Notes under the pieces: generated by a model
The model's input: the letters and a program-made list of their open reading frames with translations, nothing else
Databases searched by the model: none
What the model was told of the DNA's origin: nothing
Made by a program: the position numbers and the translations under genes
Source of the DNA: Ramlibacter sp.
GTDB lineage: Bacteria; Pseudomonadota; Gammaproteobacteria; Burkholderiales; Burkholderiaceae_C
Direction: 5' to 3'
Length of the DNA: 11,677 nt
NCBI GenBank assembly: GCA_025351615.1
Contig: JANXVP010000484.1
Coordinates: 1-11,677, forward strand
Part shown: positions 7,915 through 11,677 of the stretch, in pieces
How positions within the stretch are numbered: position 1 is the first letter of the stretch
Layout of the letters: every line of letters starts with the position of its first letter

Positions 7915-8702
7915 GCCGCCTGCCCCGCTGTTTCCGCATCGGTGCCGAGATAGGCGCGCAGCACCTCGGGGTGCTTCAGCACTTCGTCGGCAGTGCCCTC
8001 GGCGATCTTGCGGCCGTAGTCCATGGCGACGATGCGATCGGACAGCGCGCGGATCAGCGGCATGTCGTGCTCGATCAACACGATGGCGTGCACGCTTTCG
8101 CGGATGGTGCGAATGTCGCGTGTGAGTTGCTGGGTCTCGGCCGCGTTCATGCCGGCGGCCGGTTCGTCCAGCAGCAGCACAGTGGGTTCGCCGGCCAAAG
8201 CGCGGGCGATCTCCAGGCGGCGCGCATCGCCGTACGACAGCGATGCGGCGACCCGGTCCGCCTGCTCTTCCAGCTGCAGCAGGCGCAGCCAGTGCAACGC
8301 CCGCGCGGTGGTCTCCCTGCGGTCGGCCAGCCCGAAGAAGGCGTGCAGCGGCCGCTCGGCGAAGGCCTTGAAGGCGACCAGCACATTCTCGAGCACCGTC
8401 ATGCGCCGGAACAGGCGGATGTTCTGGAAGGTGCGGCCCACGCCCAGGTGGCCGATGCGGTTCATCGGGAGCTGCGTGATGTCGGTTTCACCGAGCAGGA
8501 TCCGCCCTTCATCCGCCCGGTAGAAGCCGGTAATGGTGTTGATCAGGGCCGTCTTGCCGGCGCCGTTCGGGCCGATCACGCCGAGGATTTCGCCGGTATG
8601 CACCTCGAGATCGATGCCGTCGAGCGCACGCACGCCGCCGAAGTGCTTCTTCAATCCGTGCACGCTGAGCACCGGCCTCTGCCGGCTGACGCGCATCAGC
8701 AT
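7911..8702 (-). CDS. livG: Liv-type ABC transporter ATP-binding protein (LivG-like)
   Basis: The second ATPase of the importer has 263 residues, the usual LivG size. Walker A is GPNGAGKT (44-51), the LivG-type Q-loop region is GVGRTFQNIRLF (88-99), the signature is LSYGDARR (155-162), Walker B is VLLLDEP (175-181) and the switch His is in LIEHD (His212). The C-terminal extension containing GRKIAEGTADEVLKHPEVLRAYLG is typical of the family. The ATG at 8702 is 7 bp after the livM stop with GTGAGG just before it; a second ATG two codons later is a possible alternative. It ends in an ATGA overlap with livF. ATP hydrolysis by the G/F pair powers uptake across the inner membrane. Confidence 0.96.
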   Translation of the reverse strand: MLMRVSRQRPVLSVHGLKKHFGGVRALDGIDLEVHTGEILGVIGPNGAGKTALINTITGFYRADEGRILLGETDITQLPMNRIGHLGVGRTFQNIRLFRRMTVLENVLVAFKAFAERPLHAFFGLADRRETTARALHWLRLLQLEEQADRVAASLSYGDARRLEIARALAGEPTVLLLDEPAAGMNAAETQQLTRDIRTIRESVHAIVLIEHDMPLIRALSDRIVAMDYGRKIAEGTADEVLKHPEVLRAYLGTDAETAGQAA

Positions 8703-8709
8703 CCCCGCC

Positions 8710-9537
8710 TCACCCGGCGGGCCGCGCGCGGGCGCGGACGGTGATGGTGCGAAACGCCAGCAGCCCCTGCGGGCGGACCAGCAGCATCACCAGGATGGCG
8801 GCCCCAAACACGCTGGGGCGCCAGTCGGCCAGCACGCGGAAATACTCCGGGAGCAGCGTCATCACGGCGGCACCGAGCAGGGGACCCCAGAGGTTGTTGA
8901 CGCCGCCCAGCACAACGTACAGCACAACATAGATGGACAGCACGACGTCAAACGTTTCCGGCCGCACAAAGTTCATGTAGTGACCATACAGGGCACCGGC
9001 GACGGCGGCGATGGCCGCGCCGGCCGCGAAGCCGATCAGCCGCACGGTGGTGACCGGGATGCCGAGCGATGCTGCAACGCGATCGTCCTCGCGCACGGCG
9101 TCGCAGATGCGCTGCAGCGGGCTGCGCGCCAGCCACAGCAGCAAGGCGCAGACGACCGCCACCGCCACCCCGACGTGCATGAGGCTGGACCCCGCCATGC
9201 CGCCAAAGCCGCCCACGCCGCCGACGTACTTGACGTTCTCGATCAGCACACGCACGCAAAAGGTGATGCCCAGCGTGACCAGAATCAGGTAGATGCCGCG
9301 CAGCCGCAGCGCGGGATACCCGACCAGTGCAGCGGCCAGTGCCACGCCGCAGGCGGACGCGAGGCAGGCCGGCACCAGCGGCCAGCCGAACTTCACGGTG
9401 AGCACGCCCGACGCATAGCAGCCCAGCGCCATGAACGCGCCTTGCGCAAACGACAGGCTGCCGGTGAGCAGCACCACGTAGACGCTCCAGGCCAGCAACA
9501 CGTTGACGCCTGCGAAGAACAGGTGGTCGGCGATCAT
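8710..9537 (-). CDS. livM: Liv-type ABC transporter permease (LivM-like)
   Basis: This inner-membrane permease has 275 residues from the ATG at 9537, which overlaps the livH stop by ATGA. Hydrophobic segments cover most of the length. Conserved blocks include LTGSLSFAQGAFMALGCYAS (24-43), LRLRGIYLILVTLGI (77-91), the cytoplasmic ATPase-docking loop REDDRVAASLGI (149-160) and VVLGGVNNLWGPLLGAA (208-224). It is shorter than E. coli LivM (425), as is usual for the many LivM relatives without the N-terminal extension. An in-frame ATG at 9618 would lie inside livH and add a charged non-membrane leader, so it is not chosen. With LivH it forms the translocation pore. The tail is Arg-rich (VRARARPAG) and probably cytoplasmic. 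Confidence 0.93.
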   Translation of the reverse strand: MIADHLFFAGVNVLLAWSVYVVLLTGSLSFAQGAFMALGCYASGVLTVKFGWPLVPACLASACGVALAAALVGYPALRLRGIYLILVTLGITFCVRVLIENVKYVGGVGGFGGMAGSSLMHVGVAVAVVCALLLWLARSPLQRICDAVREDDRVAASLGIPVTTVRLIGFAAGAAIAAVAGALYGHYMNFVRPETFDVVLSIYVVLYVVLGGVNNLWGPLLGAAVMTLLPEYFRVLADWRPSVFGAAILVMLLVRPQGLLAFRTITVRARARPAG

Positions 9538-10418
9538 GCGCGTTGCTCCCTGGCATGCAGGCCGCCGCCGAAAAGTCCACCGGGGCGAAACATCAGCACG
9601 GCGATCATGGCCACCCACACGGTGACCTCCACCAGCCGTCCCAGTCCCAGCTGGTACATCAGGGCCTCCAGCACGCCGATCAACAAGCCGCCCACCAGCG
9701 CCCCGCGCAGGTCGCCCAAGCCGCCGATCGCCATGATGGCCAGCGCCTTCAGGCCGAAGGTCAGGCCGATGTCGGAGCTGGCGGCGCCACTGCGCAGTGC
9801 CAGCAACAGCCCGGCCTCGGCCGCCAGTGCGGAGGAAATGAAGAAGACCGCTTGCGTGACCCGTCGCACGTCGATACCCAGCAGCGACGCCGAGGGACTT
9901 GACTCCGCCACCGCGCGAATCTGCCGCCCGATGCGTGACTTCTGCAGCAGCAGATGCAGTCCCGCCATCAGCGCGAAGGCGACGCCGAGGATCACGAACT
10001 GCAGGTTGACGAAGCGCACTTCACCCACCGAAAAGCCCTCCGACAGCCAGCCGGAAGGCACCTGGACCGGCACCGCCTCCGTCCCCCAGACCTTCTGCAC
10101 CAGGTCAGTCATGATCAGGCCCAGCGCCATCGAGCCCAGCGCCGCGGTGATCTTGGCGTCCGCGCTCTGAAAGCGGCGGAAGGCAACGAACTCGGTGATC
10201 AAGCCCAGCAGGCCGCCAGCAATGAAAGCCGCCGCGAAGGCCCAGGGGAACGGCAGCGACGACACCGAGAGCAGCCCGACGAAGCCGCCGAACATCAGCA
10301 CCTCCGGATGCGCAAAGTTCAGCTTGTCGAGCACCCCGATGACCAGCGAAAAGCCGATGGCCACCAGGGCGTACATGGCGCCACTGACGATCCCGTTGAC
10401 GAGTTGGCCGGCCAGCAT
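9534..10418 (-). CDS. livH: Liv-type ABC transporter permease (LivH-like)
   Basis: The first permease of the cassette has 294 residues with about eight hydrophobic segments. The N-terminus QLVNGIVSGAMYALVAIGFS and LNFAHPEVLMFGGF (33-46) are typical of LivH; the family usually has Gly where this protein has Pro38 in the AHPE motif. The ATPase-docking loop RAVAESSPSASLLGI is at 168-182, and the strongly conserved FGLKALAIMAIGGLGDLRGA lies at 221-240. It begins 14 bp after the stop of the monooxygenase gene without a strong ribosome-binding site, and it ends in an ATGA overlap with livM. The length matches the family (about 290-308). Its role is inner-membrane passage of the ligand delivered by the binding protein. 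Confidence 0.95.
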   Translation of the reverse strand: MLAGQLVNGIVSGAMYALVAIGFSLVIGVLDKLNFAHPEVLMFGGFVGLLSVSSLPFPWAFAAAFIAGGLLGLITEFVAFRRFQSADAKITAALGSMALGLIMTDLVQKVWGTEAVPVQVPSGWLSEGFSVGEVRFVNLQFVILGVAFALMAGLHLLLQKSRIGRQIRAVAESSPSASLLGIDVRRVTQAVFFISSALAAEAGLLLALRSGAASSDIGLTFGLKALAIMAIGGLGDLRGALVGGLLIGVLEALMYQLGLGRLVEVTVWVAMIAVLMFRPGGLFGGGLHAREQRA

Positions 10419-10432
10419 CGCACGCTAGCGGC

Positions 10433-11599
10433 TCATGCCGGCACGGTCTTGTGTTCCGCGCGGAGCGCCTGCACCGCCGGCAGCACCTTGGCCGCGAACA
10501 GCTCCATGCTGCGCTTGGTCAGCTCCTGTGACAAGGTGCCGAAATGCATCATGGTGAGAAGGTTGCCGAAGCGCATCGTGTTCCAGTAACTGGTGATCTG
10601 CTCACGCACCGTGTCGGGACTGCCGCAAATGATCATGCCGTTCTCCATGGCGAACTCGATGGTCAGGTCCTGCGTGATCGCAGCCTTGGCCGCCATCATG
10701 CCCTTGAGCGACTCGCGCGAGGTGTAGCCTGGCGGCAGCAGCATTTCGAAGGGCATCTTGAGCAGGCGGTTGCGAAATAGCTCGAACGGCACCTTGGCTT
10801 CGCGCACCGCCTGTTCGTCCGTGTCGGCCACGTACACGGGCACGGCCCACCCCAGCTGATCGTCGGAAGCTTCGTAGCCGTAACCTTGTGCGGTGTCGCG
10901 ATAGGACTGCAGGTACCGCTGCACCACCTTCAGCGGGCTGAAAGTCTGCAGGTAGGTATAGCGGTGCTCTGCCTGGGCCGCCCACTCGATGGTTTCGCGG
11001 CTGCCCTGCGACGGCACCCAGATTGGCGGGTGGGGCTGCTGCAGCGGCTTGGGCCACAGGTTCACGTACTCGCTGTTGTAGTGCTTGCCGGTGAATGCGA
11101 AGGGTCCGGGCCGCGTCCAGGCCTGCACGATGAGGTCGTGCGCTTCGTGGAAGCGTTCGTGCGAAATGGTGGGGTTCAGCCCGAACGTGTGGTATTCGGC
11201 CCCGATGCCACGCACGAAGCCGCTGATCAAGCGGCCGCCGGAGATCACGTCGAGCATGGCGTGCTCTTCGGCGATCGTCATCGGATGCGAGCGCAGCGGC
11301 AGGGCGTTGCCCAGGATGGCGATCTTCACGCGCTTGGTGCTGCGCGCCAGCGCCGCGGCGATCACGATCGGTGAAGGCATCAGGCCGTACGCCGTCTGGT
11401 GGTGCTCGTTCACGGCCACGCCGTCGAAGCCAAGTGGCTCGGCCGATTCGAGTTCGTCCATATACCGGTGGTAGAGCGCGTGGCCTTTGACAGGGTCGAA
11501 GAACTTGTTGGGCAGGTTTACCCACACCGTCTCATAAGCCTTGGTCGCCTCGAAATCGAGGTCGGCATAGGACATCAGGTGGAACAGGATCACCTTCAT
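10433..11599 (-). CDS. LLM class (luciferase-like) flavin-dependent monooxygenase
   Basis: This 388-residue protein is a bacterial luciferase-like oxidoreductase. Such enzymes use reduced flavin, supplied by a separate reductase or bound as F420 in some groups, to oxygenate a small organic substrate. Family landmarks are GFDGVAVNEHHQTAYGLMPS (57-76), DVISGGR (117-123), RGIGAEY (130-136), HERF (147-150) and PPIWVPSQGS (191-200). Length and motifs fit the group with alkanal and terpene monooxygenase-like members, but the substrate is not readable. The ATG at 11599 overlaps the stop of the upstream hydrolase gene (ATGA) and is preceded by AAGGGGC, a usable ribosome-binding site. No flavin reductase gene is visible in the window. 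Its place directly before an importer suggests it acts on the imported compound. Confidence 0.93.
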   Translation of the reverse strand: MKVILFHLMSYADLDFEATKAYETVWVNLPNKFFDPVKGHALYHRYMDELESAEPLGFDGVAVNEHHQTAYGLMPSPIVIAAALARSTKRVKIAILGNALPLRSHPMTIAEEHAMLDVISGGRLISGFVRGIGAEYHTFGLNPTISHERFHEAHDLIVQAWTRPGPFAFTGKHYNSEYVNLWPKPLQQPHPPIWVPSQGSRETIEWAAQAEHRYTYLQTFSPLKVVQRYLQSYRDTAQGYGYEASDDQLGWAVPVYVADTDEQAVREAKVPFELFRNRLLKMPFEMLLPPGYTSRESLKGMMAAKAAITQDLTIEFAMENGMIICGSPDTVREQITSYWNTMRFGNLLTMMHFGTLSQELTKRSMELFAAKVLPAVQALRAEHKTVPA

Positions 11600-11677
11600 T
11601 TGGCTGCCCCTTCGAGGAATTCGAGCGCGCCCTGGACGAATTGTTCCGGCTGCTCGGTTTGCGGCAGGTGGCCGCAG
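11596..11677 (-). CDS. Alpha/beta hydrolase, C-terminal tail only (5' part beyond window edge)
   Basis: The last 26 residues of an incoming minus-strand gene are readable, ending in TGA at 11596-11598. The text CGHLPQTEQPEQF followed by ALEFL is the classic end of alpha/beta-hydrolase fold enzymes, in which the His of GH is the catalytic triad His and the PE-x-F segment precedes the last helix. The stop overlaps the ATG of the monooxygenase gene by 4 bases, so the two are probably translationally coupled. The hydrolase class (esterase, C-C hydrolase or lactonase) cannot be judged from the tail. The call rests on one short motif plus an intact frame to the window edge. Confidence 0.75.
   Translation of the reverse strand, partial: CGHLPQTEQPEQFVQGALEFLEGAAK

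Noticed and set aside
9538..9618. Upstream in-frame start at 9618 for livM
   Set aside because: It lies within livH and adds an Arg-rich leader; the ATG at 9537 gives an ATGA overlap and a normal membrane N-terminus.
8533..10170. 545-codon open frame on the + strand opposite livM and livH
   Set aside because: It is antisense to two permeases with clear family motifs. The translation is rich in His, Arg, Gln and Ala with no recognisable domain, as expected for a shadow frame in G+C-rich DNA.

Overview
The window is high-G+C bacterial chromosome. The proteobacterial-type GyrB with its extra insert region, the Liv-type ABC cassette and the flavin-monooxygenase context fit a betaproteobacterium of the order Burkholderiales (Comamonadaceae-like). 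That placement is inferred from protein character and base composition; no 16S or other marker gene is present.

Left part (1-5061, all + strand). The 3' two-thirds or so of gyrB comes first, carrying the catalytic TOPRIM motifs. After 63 bp there is a 659-residue fusion of a PD-(D/E)XK-type nuclease domain and a DUF2075 / Schlafen-group-3-type helicase. It is visibly less G+C-rich than its surroundings and is a plausible single-gene nucleic-acid-targeting defence protein. A 160-bp A+T-rich spacer with two overlapping stem-loops and a dyad-rich promoter region leads into a complete hipBA toxin-antitoxin pair (HTH antitoxin, then HipA kinase with all key residues). If gyrB lies near the origin here, as it often does, this is a small accessory islet beside oriC.

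Right part (5113-11677, all - strand). One tightly packed operon is read from the right edge leftwards: the tail of an alpha/beta hydrolase, a luciferase-like flavin-dependent monooxygenase, LivH-like and LivM-like permeases, LivG-like and LivF-like ATPases, a periplasmic Liv-type binding protein and a short-chain dehydrogenase. Three junctions are 4-base ATGA stop/start overlaps. The largest gap (88 bp) precedes the binding protein and holds a small hairpin. The arrangement suggests an importer for a small organic acid or other carbon compound, co-expressed with enzymes that oxidise, hydrolyse and dehydrogenate it; the substrate cannot be read from the sequence. The promoter of this operon lies beyond the right edge. 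hipA and the dehydrogenase gene converge across a 51-bp gap.

No tRNA, rRNA, CRISPR array, transposase or insertion-sequence end was seen. The most interesting element is the nuclease-helicase gene beside hipBA.
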